Below, piece after piece: positions 14,577 through 21,644 of a DNA stretch of 21,644 nt (its first letter is position 1; every line of letters begins with the position of its first letter). Both the position numbers and the translations under genes were made by a program. Source of the stretch: Methanoregula sp. UBA276 (GTDB lineage Archaea > Halobacteriota > Methanomicrobia > Methanomicrobiales > Methanospirillaceae). Below the pieces are notes generated by a model, which had not been told where the DNA came from, did not search any database, and was given only the letters and a program-made list of their open reading frames with translations. The stretch spans positions 1 to 21,644 of the forward strand of contig DANA01000109.1 in NCBI GenBank assembly GCA_002508495.1, written 5' to 3'.

Positions 14577-15338
14577 TTACTGGATTACACAGTTCTGGTT
14601 TATAAGGTCAAGCACCTTGCGGCGGATCTGGGCGAACTCCACGCTCGTTCGATCGCGGGGACGCGGCAGCGGGACCTCGAAGTTCTGGCAGATCCGCCCC
14701 GGGCAGGGGGTCATTACGATGATGCGATCCGCCAGGTAGACCGCCTCGTCCACGCTATGGGTGATGAAGATGATCATCTTCTTGGTCTTCTCCCAGATCT
14801 GGAGCAGTTCTTTCTGGAGCATGTTCCGGGTCTGGGCGTCAAGGGCCCCGAAGGGCTCGTCCATCAGGAGCACGGAAGGGTCGAGCGTGAGCGCCCTTGC
14901 TACGGCAACCCGCTGGCGCATCCCGCCCGAGAGCTCGAACGGGTAACTGTCGCGGAACTGTTCGAGGTTGACGAGATCAATAAACCATTCGGCCACCATA
15001 TAGCGGTCTTCCTCTGACACCCCTCTCAACTCGAGGCCGAAGGCGATGTTGTCGATCACCGTCCGCCACGGGAAGAGGGAGTATTCCTGGAAGACAAAAC
15101 CCACCTTCGGGTCAGTTCCCGTTATCTTCTCGCCATCAAGGACGATCGTGCCAGATTCCGCGGTATCGAGGCCCGCGATCATGCGCAGCAGGGTCGTCTT
15201 GCCGCAGCCGGATGCACCAAGGATACAGACAAACTCCTTCTCCTTTACATCGAATGAGACCCGATCGAGTACGGTCAGGATCGACCCGTCATCGCGGGGG
15301 AATGACTGGGTGAGATCGCGGATTTCCAGGTTTGCCAT
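14577..15338 (-). CDS. ABC importer ATP-binding protein, nitrate/sulfonate/taurine type
   Basis: The 253-residue ATPase shows Walker A GASGCGKTT (41-49), Q-loop FVFQEYSLFPWRTV (Q84), signature ELSGGMRQR (135-143), Walker B VLLMDEPFGALD (156-167) and H-loop FITHSVDEA (H194). The wording LFPWRTVIDNIAFGLELRGV and MDEPFGALDAQTR is characteristic of the SsuB/TauB/NrtD group. It lies 3 nt downstream of the permease gene. Together with the upstream permease and binding lipoprotein it forms one importer. The transported compound is not identifiable from the ATPase. Confidence 0.95.
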   Translation of the reverse strand: MANLEIRDLTQSFPRDDGSILTVLDRVSFDVKEKEFVCILGASGCGKTTLLRMIAGLDTAESGTIVLDGEKITGTDPKVGFVFQEYSLFPWRTVIDNIAFGLELRGVSEEDRYMVAEWFIDLVNLEQFRDSYPFELSGGMRQRVAVARALTLDPSVLLMDEPFGALDAQTRNMLQKELLQIWEKTKKMIIFITHSVDEAVYLADRIIVMTPCPGRICQNFEVPLPRPRDRTSVEFAQIRRKVLDLINQNCVIQ

Positions 15339-15341
15339 TGG

Positions 15342-16130
15342 TTATGCCACCTCTCCCATGCGCCACTTCAGAAAGTGCCGGTCAACATAATACCGGAATA
15401 TCATATCAAACGCGAGGCCGATAAGGCCGAGAATGATCATGTACACGACCACACTGTCCATCTGGTGGAGGTTGTAGAAGAACCAGAGCTTCTGGCCGAG
15501 GCCGAAGTTCGAAACGCCGAAGAGTTCCGCTGCAACAAGGCACATCCAGCCGACACCGGTCGCGATCCGGATCCCGGCGGCAACCGATGGGAGGGCTGCA
15601 GGAAACGCAATATACCGGATCAGGTCCCGGTCCTTCGTGCACCCGAGCATCTTAGCCGCCTCGACAAAGACGCGGGGAACACCGCGAAAACCGCTGTAGG
15701 TGTTGATGATAATGGGAAAGACTGCCCCGACAAAGATGATGAACCCCGCAGAAAAGGCAGTCAGCCCGAACCAGATGATGGCAAACGGGATCCAGGCAAG
15801 GGGGGGGATCGGGCGGAGGATTTCGATTAATGGGTCAACGAGCGACTCGATCCGGCGGCTCCAGCCCATGATGATCCCGATCGGGATCCCGACAAGGAGT
15901 GCGAGGCCCAGGCCGATGGCGAAGTGGATGAGACTGGCCTCGATGTCGAGGAGGAGCGTGCCGTCCCCGAGCAGGCCGATGAATGCAGAAAAGGTGTCGG
16001 TCGGGGAGGGCAGGATGAATTCATCATTAATGACGAAGACCGCCACGAACTGCCAGAAAATCAGCGCGACTACGATTGCCAGTGCGCCAAGCCACCAGTT
16101 CCTGCCATTCTCTTCAGTGTGTCGTCCCAT
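15342..16130 (-). CDS. ABC importer permease, nitrate/sulfonate/taurine type
   Basis: The 262-residue integral membrane protein has a hydrophobic N-terminal helix (13-34) and further membrane segments around 68-89, 111-140, 192-205 and 228-247. The EAA loop that contacts the ATPase is EAAKMLGCTKDRDLIRYIAF (158-177), continuing into PAALPSVAAG. This sequence and the length match SsuC/TauC-type permeases. It follows the binding-protein gene after 93 nt and precedes the ATPase by 3 nt. A small GGGTC-AC-GACCC inverted repeat lies directly over the start codon region (about 16133-16144) and could modulate translation. Confidence 0.94.
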   Translation of the reverse strand: MGRHTEENGRNWWLGALAIVVALIFWQFVAVFVINDEFILPSPTDTFSAFIGLLGDGTLLLDIEASLIHFAIGLGLALLVGIPIGIIMGWSRRIESLVDPLIEILRPIPPLAWIPFAIIWFGLTAFSAGFIIFVGAVFPIIINTYSGFRGVPRVFVEAAKMLGCTKDRDLIRYIAFPAALPSVAAGIRIATGVGWMCLVAAELFGVSNFGLGQKLWFFYNLHQMDSVVVYMIILGLIGLAFDMIFRYYVDRHFLKWRMGEVA

Positions 16131-16202
16131 GGGTCACGACCCCTTACCAGTACACCGACCGGTTTTGGGTTTGTACTACTTCATAGATAAGCAGTTCAAA
16201 TG

Positions 16203-16209
16203 AAAAAAA
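16203..16209 (-). terminator. Oligo-T run between binding-protein and permease genes
   Basis: Seven T on the minus strand follow the binding-protein stop by 14 nt, inside the transcription unit. Partial termination here would give more binding protein than permease, as is usual for importers. The site could also be a full terminator if the permease has its own promoter. Confidence 0.4.
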
Positions 16210-16223
16210 GGTTGGGTGGATGA

Positions 16224-17249
16224 TTACTCCTGCTTGTAGAAGGAGAGATCGAAGATCTGCTCTTTGGTGAGCGGGCTCTTGAGATACTTGAGCTCGTACT
16301 GGATGGCAGCGTAATCCAGGACCGGGTCAACGATAAGGTTCGGGTTGCTGTCCCAGTCGCCGTCCCATGCTTTCAGGGATGCCTTCACGACATCAAGATT
16401 TGCACTGGTCTTTGCTGCATAGATGGCAGCGGCCTCGTCAAGGTTAGCGTTGTTGAACGCAACGGCCTTGTCATTCGTCTTCATGATCTGATCAACAATA
16501 TCCGGGTGATTGCGGATCAAATCTCCGCTGACCAGGAGAACACAGCAGGTGTGGTGAGGGTACATCTCACCGGACTGCACGACAACCTTGCCTTTGCCCT
16601 GCGTAATGATCGTGGTGGGGGATGGATGCGGGAGGAAGACGGCATCGACCTGGCCTGCAATGATCGCAGTGACTGCGTCACCGGGGCCCATGCCCACGAT
16701 CGTAACATCCTTTGCCGGGTCGATGTTGTTCTTCTTTAACCAGTCGCGCAGGATAGTGTCCTGGATGGTGCCTGCCTGGAAGGTTGCAATCTTCAGGCCC
16801 TTGAGGCTCTCAGGGCCGGTGTAGGCAAGGTCGGAACGGACAACGAGGTCCGATCCCTGCGTGTTGACACCCGCAATGATCTTTGCATCGAGTCCCTGGC
16901 TGAGCGCGGAAAGAACGGGTGCTGCGCCGACATAGGCGACATCGATCTCGCCAGCCATCATGGCTGCCATCTCGGGGGCACCGGTCGGGAAGACCTTGTC
17001 GCTCACCTTCTCAACACCCAGCGGTGCAAGGTCTGCTGCCCACCAGCCCTTCTCCATAGCGGTGGTGTGGGCCAGCTGGTGAGTGCTGGGCTGGTATCCG
17101 ATAACGATCTCTTTTACCGGGGCTGGCGCAGGCGCTGCTGTTGCAGCAGGGGTAGTCACGGTCGTTCCGGCCGGCTGGGTGCAACCGGCTGTGAGCAGCA
17201 TGAGGACAATGGCGATGAGCGCAATTGCCGTAACCTTCATCGGTTTCAT
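16224..17249 (-). CDS. ABC importer substrate-binding lipoprotein (SsuA/NMT1-like)
   Basis: This 341-residue protein has a signal peptide with hydrophobic core (7-19) and lipobox LTAGC (C23 lipidated). A Thr/Ala/Pro-rich tether (28-45) follows, then a binding domain that begins EIVIGYQPSTHQLAHTTAMEKGWW. VFPTGAPEMAAMMAGEIDVAYVGAAP and LKGLKIATFQAGTIQDTILRDWL are typical of the nitrate/sulfonate/taurine binding family with NMT1-like fold. The ligand is unknown; an HHTCC sequence near residues 232-236 might touch it or a metal (speculative). The start could also be the second methionine at 17240. It is divergent from the HTH regulator, with both palindromes in the shared upstream region. Confidence 0.92.
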   Translation of the reverse strand: MKPMKVTAIALIAIVLMLLTAGCTQPAGTTVTTPAATAAPAPAPVKEIVIGYQPSTHQLAHTTAMEKGWWAADLAPLGVEKVSDKVFPTGAPEMAAMMAGEIDVAYVGAAPVLSALSQGLDAKIIAGVNTQGSDLVVRSDLAYTGPESLKGLKIATFQAGTIQDTILRDWLKKNNIDPAKDVTIVGMGPGDAVTAIIAGQVDAVFLPHPSPTTIITQGKGKVVVQSGEMYPHHTCCVLLVSGDLIRNHPDIVDQIMKTNDKAVAFNNANLDEAAAIYAAKTSANLDVVKASLKAWDGDWDSNPNLIVDPVLDYAAIQYELKYLKSPLTKEQIFDLSFYKQE

Positions 17250-17323
17250 GCCGGGTGTGTTGTCCGGTCAATAATAAAAAAGTGTCTTAACAGAGCAAGA
17301 AATATCTCTTTTTGTAGGAAATT

Positions 17324-17334
17324 TTAATATAAAA
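17324..17334 (-). promoter_or_regulatory. Predicted TATA box of the importer unit
   Basis: The minus strand reads TTTATATTAAA, an excellent archaeal TATA element. Initiation would fall near 17300, giving a leader of about 50 nt. The two palindromes at 17387-17421 lie about 55-95 bp upstream of this box, a position that suits activation more than direct blocking. Confidence 0.6.
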
Positions 17335-17386
17335 ACGACAGAAAGACATTCAGTGTGCCTGATTGTCCACTTATCATGGCCATCAA

Positions 17387-17404
17387 TGTCAAAAATTTTT
17401 GACA
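17387..17404. promoter_or_regulatory. 18-bp perfect palindrome TGTCAAAAATTTTTGACA
   Basis: The sequence is fully self-complementary and lies in the divergent region between the importer and regulator genes. Its core AAAAATTTTT is shared with the next palindrome at 17410-17421, and the two centres are 20 bp apart. It is the best candidate operator for the HTH regulator at 17449. That pairing is inferred. Confidence 0.7.
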
Positions 17405-17409
17405 GAAAG

Positions 17410-17421
17410 GAAAAATTTTTC
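17410..17421. promoter_or_regulatory. Second AT-rich palindrome GAAAAATTTTTC, next to the regulator promoter
   Basis: This 12-bp palindrome has the same core as the 18-bp site and ends at the TATA-like TAAAATTAA (17422-17430). A protein bound here would cover the BRE/TATA of the regulator gene, which suggests autoregulation. It lacks the TGTC/GACA flanks, so it may be a weaker site. Confidence 0.5.
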
Positions 17422-17430
17422 TAAAATTAA
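17422..17430 (+). promoter_or_regulatory. Possible TATA box of the HTH regulator gene
   Basis: TAAAATTAA is centred 23 nt before the ATG at 17449. With no Shine-Dalgarno sequence before that ATG, the message is probably leaderless. Confidence 0.45.
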
Positions 17431-17448
17431 CCTGATTGTATCAATTAT

Positions 17449-17982
17449 ATGGTACAAACCGACCCGATCGATCGCCTCATGCGCGCTGCGCTCACCTCAG
17501 ATGAGGAGTTTGTCACCACCCTTGACGACCTGCTGCGGCATGACCTCCGGGTCAGCATCCGCGAGTTGTCCGATGCAAGCGGTATCGCCCAGAGCTCGCT
17601 TTACAAGATCCTCCACGGGAAGAGGTCGCCCAACCTTTCCACCCTCCGCGCCATCCTCATGGCCATGCGCCGGTTCTACCGAACCGGGGAAGGAGAGTTC
17701 ATCGGTCTCATCGTCGCCCGCCCGGTCCTCGAGAGTATCGAGGAGCGCACGGCTGTTGTTGACGCTCAACGGGTAAAGATCCGGGAGTACCCGGTTCATA
17801 CCATGGAGGATGCGATCATCTCCGCGGTCCGGGCAGAACGCGAGGGTGCTGTCGCCATCGTCTGTGCTCCTATCGTCTCCAGCGTCATCGAGCAGCTCGT
17901 CCACATCCCGGTGGCAACCATCATCCCCCGCGAGTCCGTCCAGCGGGCGGTCGAGCTCGCCGCAAGAAAGGCGTGGCTTTAA
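17449..17982 (+). CDS. HTH (XRE-like) transcriptional regulator with a small C-terminal effector-like domain
   Basis: The protein has 177 residues. Residues about 25-76 hold a helix-turn-helix: VSIRELSDASGIAQSSLYKI followed by LHGKRSPNLSTLRAIL, a clear XRE-type pattern. Residues about 86-177 form an alpha/beta part with ARPVLESIEERTAVVDAQRV and a stretch AIVCAPIVSSVIEQLVHIPV continuing ATIIPRESVQRAVELAARKA. This second part recalls the ligand-binding PrpR N-terminal domain (tentative), and the whole resembles archaeal predicted regulators with an HTH domain. The gene diverges from the importer unit and is followed 42 nt later by argH. It is likely to control the importer and itself through the palindromes at 17387-17421. 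The inducer is unknown. Confidence 0.85.
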   Translation: MVQTDPIDRLMRAALTSDEEFVTTLDDLLRHDLRVSIRELSDASGIAQSSLYKILHGKRSPNLSTLRAILMAMRRFYRTGEGEFIGLIVARPVLESIEERTAVVDAQRVKIREYPVHTMEDAIISAVRAEREGAVAIVCAPIVSSVIEQLVHIPVATIIPRESVQRAVELAARKAWL

Positions 17983-18024
17983 TCCGTGCCCGGCTCTATA
18001 ATACCGGATATAATGGGTGAACGG

Positions 18025-19503
18025 ATGCGAACCGATGTTGTACGCAAAGGGCGCCTGAAGGATGAGCGGAGTAAAGAGGTCATGCAGTTCCTCTCGTCCA
18101 TGCAGGCCGACCGCCGTATTGCAGACGCCGATATTCTCGTGGATATTGCGCATGTCCTGATGCTGTATAAGCAGAAGATCAACAACCGCGAGGTGACCGG
18201 GCAGATCCTCTCCGTGCTCATGGATATGCACAGGAATGGCGTCCCGGAAGAGGTATTTGATGATCGCTTCGAGGATGTACACGCGGGGATAGAGTCGCTC
18301 GTGATCGCGTCGGCAGGTGTCGAGGCCGGCGGGCGGATGCACATGGGCCGGTCCCGCAACGATGAGGTCGCGACATGCATCCGCATACGGCTCCGCGACG
18401 AAGTCATCTGCACGATGGCAGCACTCCTCAGGGTGCGGGAGACCCTCCTTGACATCGCGGCAAAGCACACCAGAAGCGTGATCCCCGGGTTCACCCACCT
18501 GCAGCACGCCCAGCCGACCACTCTCGCCCACCACCTGCTCGCCTACGAACAGGCATTCACCCGTGACTACGACCGGCTCAATGACGCATTCGCCCGGATC
18601 AATATCTCACCCCTGGGCGCCGCCGCGTTCGCATCCACCGGTTATCCCATCGACCGGAAGTACACTGCATCCATTCTTGGTTTCTATGGCCTTGTCGAAA
18701 ACAGCATGGACGCCGTTTCCACCCGGGACTTTGCACTGGAAACGCTTGCCAGCCTCACTATACTGATGGCAAATGTCAGCCGTCTCTGCGAGGAACTCAT
18801 CATCTGGTCATCGTTGTTTGTGCAGTTCGTCATCCTGGACGATGCCTACTGCTCGACCTCCTCCATCATGCCCCAGAAGAAGAACCCGGACACCGCAGAG
18901 ATCATGCGGGCCAAGAGCGCTTCGGTTGCCGGATCATTCACTGCAGCGCTTGTGACGGTCAAGGGTCTTCCCATGAGTTACAACCGGGATTTCCAGGAAC
19001 TCACCCCGAATATCTGGCGCGGGATGCAGGATGCCCAGACGAGCCTCGGCCTCCTTGCCGGTATGCTCAGGAGCGCAGAGTTCGACAAGGGGCGCATGGA
19101 AGAGGAGGCCGGAAAAGGATTCTCGACAGCAACCGAGCTTGCCGACACGCTGGTGCGCGAGTTTGGCCTGCCGTTTCGCACTGCCCACAACATAGTCGGC
19201 CGGGCCGTGCAGAAGAACAGCCTCTCGCTTGCAACGGTCGAGAAAGCAGCGCAGGAGATCGGGAAGATCTCGTTAAAGAAGAAGGGGCTCACGCAGGAGA
19301 AGATCGATGAGGTGCTTGACGTGAACTACGCAGTTGCGCTGCGAAAGGCAGTGGGAGGTCCTGCGCCTTCCGAGACGCGGAGGGCAGTCATCTCCCAAAA
19401 AAAGCGGCTCGCTGCTGATTCTGCCGTAACCGACCGGAAAAAACAGCACCTTGCAGAAGCGCGGGAGAACCTCATCAGTGAAGCAGGGGGGCTGGTACCA
19501 TAA
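18025..19503 (+). CDS. argH: Argininosuccinate lyase
   Basis: This enzyme cleaves argininosuccinate to arginine and fumarate in the last step of arginine synthesis. The 492-residue protein has the fumarase/aspartase superfamily signatures EDVH (83-86), GRSRNDEVAT (108-117), THLQHAQPTT (157-166) and the flexible-loop motif SSIMPQKKNPD (279-289) with the catalytic serine. The start at 18025 (MRTDVVRKGR) is chosen because GGGTGA lies 4 nt before it. An in-frame ATG at 18013 and a GTG at 17986 lack a site. A TATA-like CTATAATA near 17996-18003 might also give a leaderless message from this ATG. The C-terminal part, rich in Lys, extends slightly beyond the usual 460-490 residues. The stop codon overlaps the proposed gatD start. 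Confidence 0.96.
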   Translation: MRTDVVRKGRLKDERSKEVMQFLSSMQADRRIADADILVDIAHVLMLYKQKINNREVTGQILSVLMDMHRNGVPEEVFDDRFEDVHAGIESLVIASAGVEAGGRMHMGRSRNDEVATCIRIRLRDEVICTMAALLRVRETLLDIAAKHTRSVIPGFTHLQHAQPTTLAHHLLAYEQAFTRDYDRLNDAFARINISPLGAAAFASTGYPIDRKYTASILGFYGLVENSMDAVSTRDFALETLASLTILMANVSRLCEELIIWSSLFVQFVILDDAYCSTSSIMPQKKNPDTAEIMRAKSASVAGSFTAALVTVKGLPMSYNRDFQELTPNIWRGMQDAQTSLGLLAGMLRSAEFDKGRMEEEAGKGFSTATELADTLVREFGLPFRTAHNIVGRAVQKNSLSLATVEKAAQEIGKISLKKKGLTQEKIDEVLDVNYAVALRKAVGGPAPSETRRAVISQKKRLAADSAVTDRKKQHLAEARENLISEAGGLVP

Positions 19504-20738
19504 CAGAACCGTTCGAATCCGGTGACCGGATACAGTGCACGTACCGCGGGCTGAACAAAAAGGGCGTCTTCATCACGGAACGCGACGGCATGGCAGTCAT
19601 CAAGCTCGACTCCGGGTATAACCTCGGGGTGCCCCCGAAATCATGTACGCTTGCTGAGCGGCCTGCACCCGTTCTGGCACAGCCGGCCGAGGTCGTGCAG
19701 GACATGAACCTGCCAACGCTTGCTATTGTATCCACGGGAGGTACGATTGCGAGCCGGATCGATTACCGGACCGGCTCGGTCACGAGCCAGTTCAATGCAA
19801 ACGACATCCTGACCGCAATCCCCGGACTCGTGGAGATCGCCAGGTACCGCACGGTGCCGCTTGCAACCATCCTATCGGAAAATATGACCCCGGCCATCTG
19901 GCAGGAACTTGCCCGGGCAGTTTTCAAAGAGATCCATGACGGGGCGGCCGGCATCATCGTCACCCATGGAACGGACACGATGGCGTACAGTGCCGCAGCG
20001 CTCAGTTTCATGATCGATACTCCTGTTCCGATCGTTTTTGTCGGCTCCCAGCGATCCGCCGACCGGCCGTCAAGCGACAATGCCATGAATGCGGTCTGTG
20101 CAGCGGCAGTGGCAACAAGCGACCTTGGTGAGGTTGTGGTTGTGATGCACGAAACCACCAACGACGATGTCTGCGCCATCCACCGGGGCACGCGGGTGCG
20201 CAAGATGCACACATCCCGGCGCGACGCGTTCCGGAGCCTCGGGATAGAACCGATTGGCAGGGTGGAGTTTCTGGCGCGGAAGGTCACGCTTGCAAAAGAT
20301 GCGGTTAAGCGGAATACCACCACGGCAGCGCTCCATGATGCTCTCGATCCCCACTGTGCCCTCATCCAGTTCTATCCCGGCATGGCACCGGAGGTCCTGA
20401 AAGCGTACGAGGGGTATCACGGCCTCATCATCGCGGGGACCGGGCTCGGCCACACCAGCACGGCGCTCATCCCGCAGTTGCGGCGGCTGGTTGAGAGCGG
20501 AACGCTTGTTGTCATGACCTCGCAGTGCATGCACGGCCGGGTCTGCGACCGGGTATATGATACCGGCCGCGACCTGCTCGGTGCCGGGGTCATCGAGGGA
20601 GGCGACCTCCTCCCCGAAGTGGCGCTCGTCAAACTGATGTGGGTGCTCGGCAACGAGAAGGACAGAACGAGGGCTGCGATCATGATGCAGGAATGCCGTA
20701 AAGGCGAATGCACACGGAGGAGCACCCATGGATTATAA
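19500..20738 (+). CDS. gatD: Glutamyl-tRNA(Gln) amidotransferase subunit D, probable ATA start
   Basis: GatD is the asparaginase-like subunit that releases ammonia from an amide donor for GatE, converting Glu-tRNA(Gln) to Gln-tRNA(Gln) in archaea. Catalytic motifs are STGGTIASR (about 78-86) and VTHGTDTMAYS (about 154-164), with GSQRSADRPSSDN following. The first ATG in frame (19590) would start at MAVIKLDSGYNLG, in the middle of the family's N-terminal domain. The 30 codons before it read ITEPFESGDRIQCTYRGLNK and onward, which fits that domain. Upstream to the in-frame stop at 19479 there is no ATG, GTG or TTG, so ATA at 19500, overlapping the argH TAA as ATAA, is the most likely start. This gives 412 residues. 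G-rich sequence at 19485-19491 may serve as ribosome site. Confidence 0.88.
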   Translation: MTEPFESGDRIQCTYRGLNKKGVFITERDGMAVIKLDSGYNLGVPPKSCTLAERPAPVLAQPAEVVQDMNLPTLAIVSTGGTIASRIDYRTGSVTSQFNANDILTAIPGLVEIARYRTVPLATILSENMTPAIWQELARAVFKEIHDGAAGIIVTHGTDTMAYSAAALSFMIDTPVPIVFVGSQRSADRPSSDNAMNAVCAAAVATSDLGEVVVVMHETTNDDVCAIHRGTRVRKMHTSRRDAFRSLGIEPIGRVEFLARKVTLAKDAVKRNTTTAALHDALDPHCALIQFYPGMAPEVLKAYEGYHGLIIAGTGLGHTSTALIPQLRRLVESGTLVVMTSQCMHGRVCDRVYDTGRDLLGAGVIEGGDLLPEVALVKLMWVLGNEKDRTRAAIMMQECRKGECTRRSTHGL

Positions 20739-21644
20739 GGCACTTGGCCTGGTGGCCGGCATCGAGATCCACCAGCAGCTCGACACGAAGGAGAAACTCT
20801 TCTGCCACTGCCCGACAATGCTGCGCGATGTGGCGGAGCACGATTACGAGTTCTCCCGTTACCTCCGGGCTACCGTGAGCGAGATGGGCGAGATCGACCG
20901 GGCCGCAAAAGAGGAGATGAAGAGGGACCGGAAGTTCCTCTATTATGCCTACAACACCACCTGCCTTGTCGAGAACGACGAGGAGCCCCCGGCGCCCCTG
21001 AACGAAGAGGCGCTCGCGGTCTCTCTCACCATTGCAAAGATGTTCGGTATGACCCCGGTGCCGCAGGTGCACACGATGCGCAAACTGGTCATCGACGGCT
21101 CCAACACGAGCGGGTTCCAGCGCACTGCACTCGTGGCGTTCAACGGGGCACTGCCGAACGGTGGGCTGATCGAAACGATCTGCCTTGAGGAAGAGGCAGC
21201 ACAGCGGGTAAAAGACGAGGTCTTCAGTCTCGACCGGCTCGGGATCCCGCTTGTCGAGATCACCACTTCACCCTGCATGCATACACCTGAGGACGTCCAG
21301 AAAGTTGCCGAGTATATCGGCATGGTGCTCCGCTCGACCGGCAAGGTGAAGCGGGGGCTCGGCACGATCCGGCAGGACGTCAACATCTCGATCGCGGCAG
21401 GGGCCCGCGTGGAGATCAAGGGGGTGCAGGAGCTTGACCTTATCGCCGAGGTTGTCCGTCGCGAGGTCCAGCGGCAGCAGGGCCTGCTCACGCTGCGCGA
21501 CGAACTGGTGAAACGGTGTGCTGCTGTCGAAGCAACCACGGGCGTTGAGGTAACGGCGCTCTTCAAAGACACCCGGTCCGCGGTGCTCAAAAAAGCAAAG
21601 AAGATCCACGCGATCGTCCTCAAAGGGTTTGCCGGCCTTGTCGG
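20728..21644 (+). CDS. gatE: Glutamyl-tRNA(Gln) amidotransferase subunit E, partial
   Basis: The GatB-like subunit that phosphorylates and amidates Glu-tRNA(Gln) begins at ATG 20728 and stays open to the right edge (305 codons visible; the family is about 620-640 residues). The N-terminus MDYKALGLVAGIEIHQQLDT has the conserved G-EIH-QL motif. KLFCHCP, KLVIDGSNTSGFQRT, LEEEAA, GIPLVEITT and KRGLGTIRQDVNISI are hallmark GatE sequences. KGVQEL lies near residue 231. A strong GGAGGAG sits 5 nt before the start, and the gene overlaps the end of gatD by 11 nt, so the two subunits are coupled. The C-terminal part, including the AspRS-like insertion and tail, lies outside the window. Confidence 0.96.
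   Translation, partial: MDYKALGLVAGIEIHQQLDTKEKLFCHCPTMLRDVAEHDYEFSRYLRATVSEMGEIDRAAKEEMKRDRKFLYYAYNTTCLVENDEEPPAPLNEEALAVSLTIAKMFGMTPVPQVHTMRKLVIDGSNTSGFQRTALVAFNGALPNGGLIETICLEEEAAQRVKDEVFSLDRLGIPLVEITTSPCMHTPEDVQKVAEYIGMVLRSTGKVKRGLGTIRQDVNISIAAGARVEIKGVQELDLIAEVVRREVQRQQGLLTLRDELVKRCAAVEATTGVEVTALFKDTRSAVLKKAKKIHAIVLKGFAGLV

Noticed and set aside
17986..18024. GTG start for argH
   Set aside because: It has no ribosome site, while the ATG at 18025 has GGGTGA 4 nt upstream and matches the family N-terminus.
17497..18534. A minus-strand frame of 345 codons over the HTH regulator and argH
   Set aside because: It is antisense to two well-supported genes and has His/Asp-rich shadow composition.
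1..21644. CRISPR array, tRNA or rRNA genes, complete insertion sequence
   Set aside because: No regularly spaced repeats, cloverleaf pattern, rRNA landmark or transposase motif was recognised on reading both strands.

Overview
The window looks like a piece of a moderately GC-rich methanogen chromosome, most probably from the order Methanomicrobiales (a Methanoregula-like genome). This assignment is inferred from content. It carries the archaeal GatDE amidotransferase pair, an archaeal ribosomal protein L10e, four-subunit 2-oxoglutarate:ferredoxin oxidoreductase genes next to fumarase and succinyl-CoA synthetase genes, A/T-rich archaeal TATA boxes, oligo-T terminators, and Shine-Dalgarno sites of the GGTGA/GGAGG type. 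No rRNA, tRNA, CRISPR array or intact insertion sequence was recognised.

Layout. (1) Positions 1-3660, minus strand: a compact unit of an aldo/keto reductase with C-terminal 4Fe-4S ferredoxin motifs, a TetR regulator, an ABC ATPase and an ABC-2 type permease that runs off the left edge. A perfect 8+8 inverted repeat lies at the predicted transcription start. (2) 3863-5365, plus strand: a lipoprotein joining a solute-binding domain to a double-Cache-like domain. It is followed by a GC-rich hairpin cluster. (3) 5652-11735, minus strand: fumarase (two subunits), then korD-korA-korB-korC-sucC-sucD. Six junctions use the 4-nt ATGA stop/start overlap. Read in the reductive direction, these enzymes convert malate to fumarate and, after a succinate-forming step not encoded here, succinate to succinyl-CoA to 2-oxoglutarate. 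(4) 11736-12596: about 860 nt without a convincing gene, but with a strong hairpin and degenerate inverted copies of a short motif. (5) 12597-13700, plus: a secreted, cysteine-rich protein with putative Ig-like domains. (6) 13735-14454, minus: ribosomal protein L10e with a long Ala/Lys/Gly/Asp/Pro tail. (7) 14577-17249, minus: an SsuABC/TauABC-type ABC importer. Its lipoprotein gene diverges from an HTH regulator (17449-17982, plus), and two AT-rich palindromes with centres 20 bp apart lie between them. (8) 18025-21644, plus: argH, gatD and the first half of gatE. GatD has no ATG/GTG/TTG upstream of its conserved N-terminal domain, and it probably starts at an ATA codon overlapping the argH stop.

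How the parts fit. Regions 3 and 8 are biosynthetic. The reductive TCA arm makes 2-oxoglutarate for glutamate, arginine synthesis ends with ArgH, and GatDE makes Gln-tRNA(Gln). Regions 1 and 7 are each a transport or redox unit with its own regulator and a visible candidate operator, and they are the best places to look for undescribed regulation. The most unusual single items are the ATA start of gatD, the paired palindromes at 17387-17421, the lipoprotein with two ligand-binding domains, and the L10e tail.
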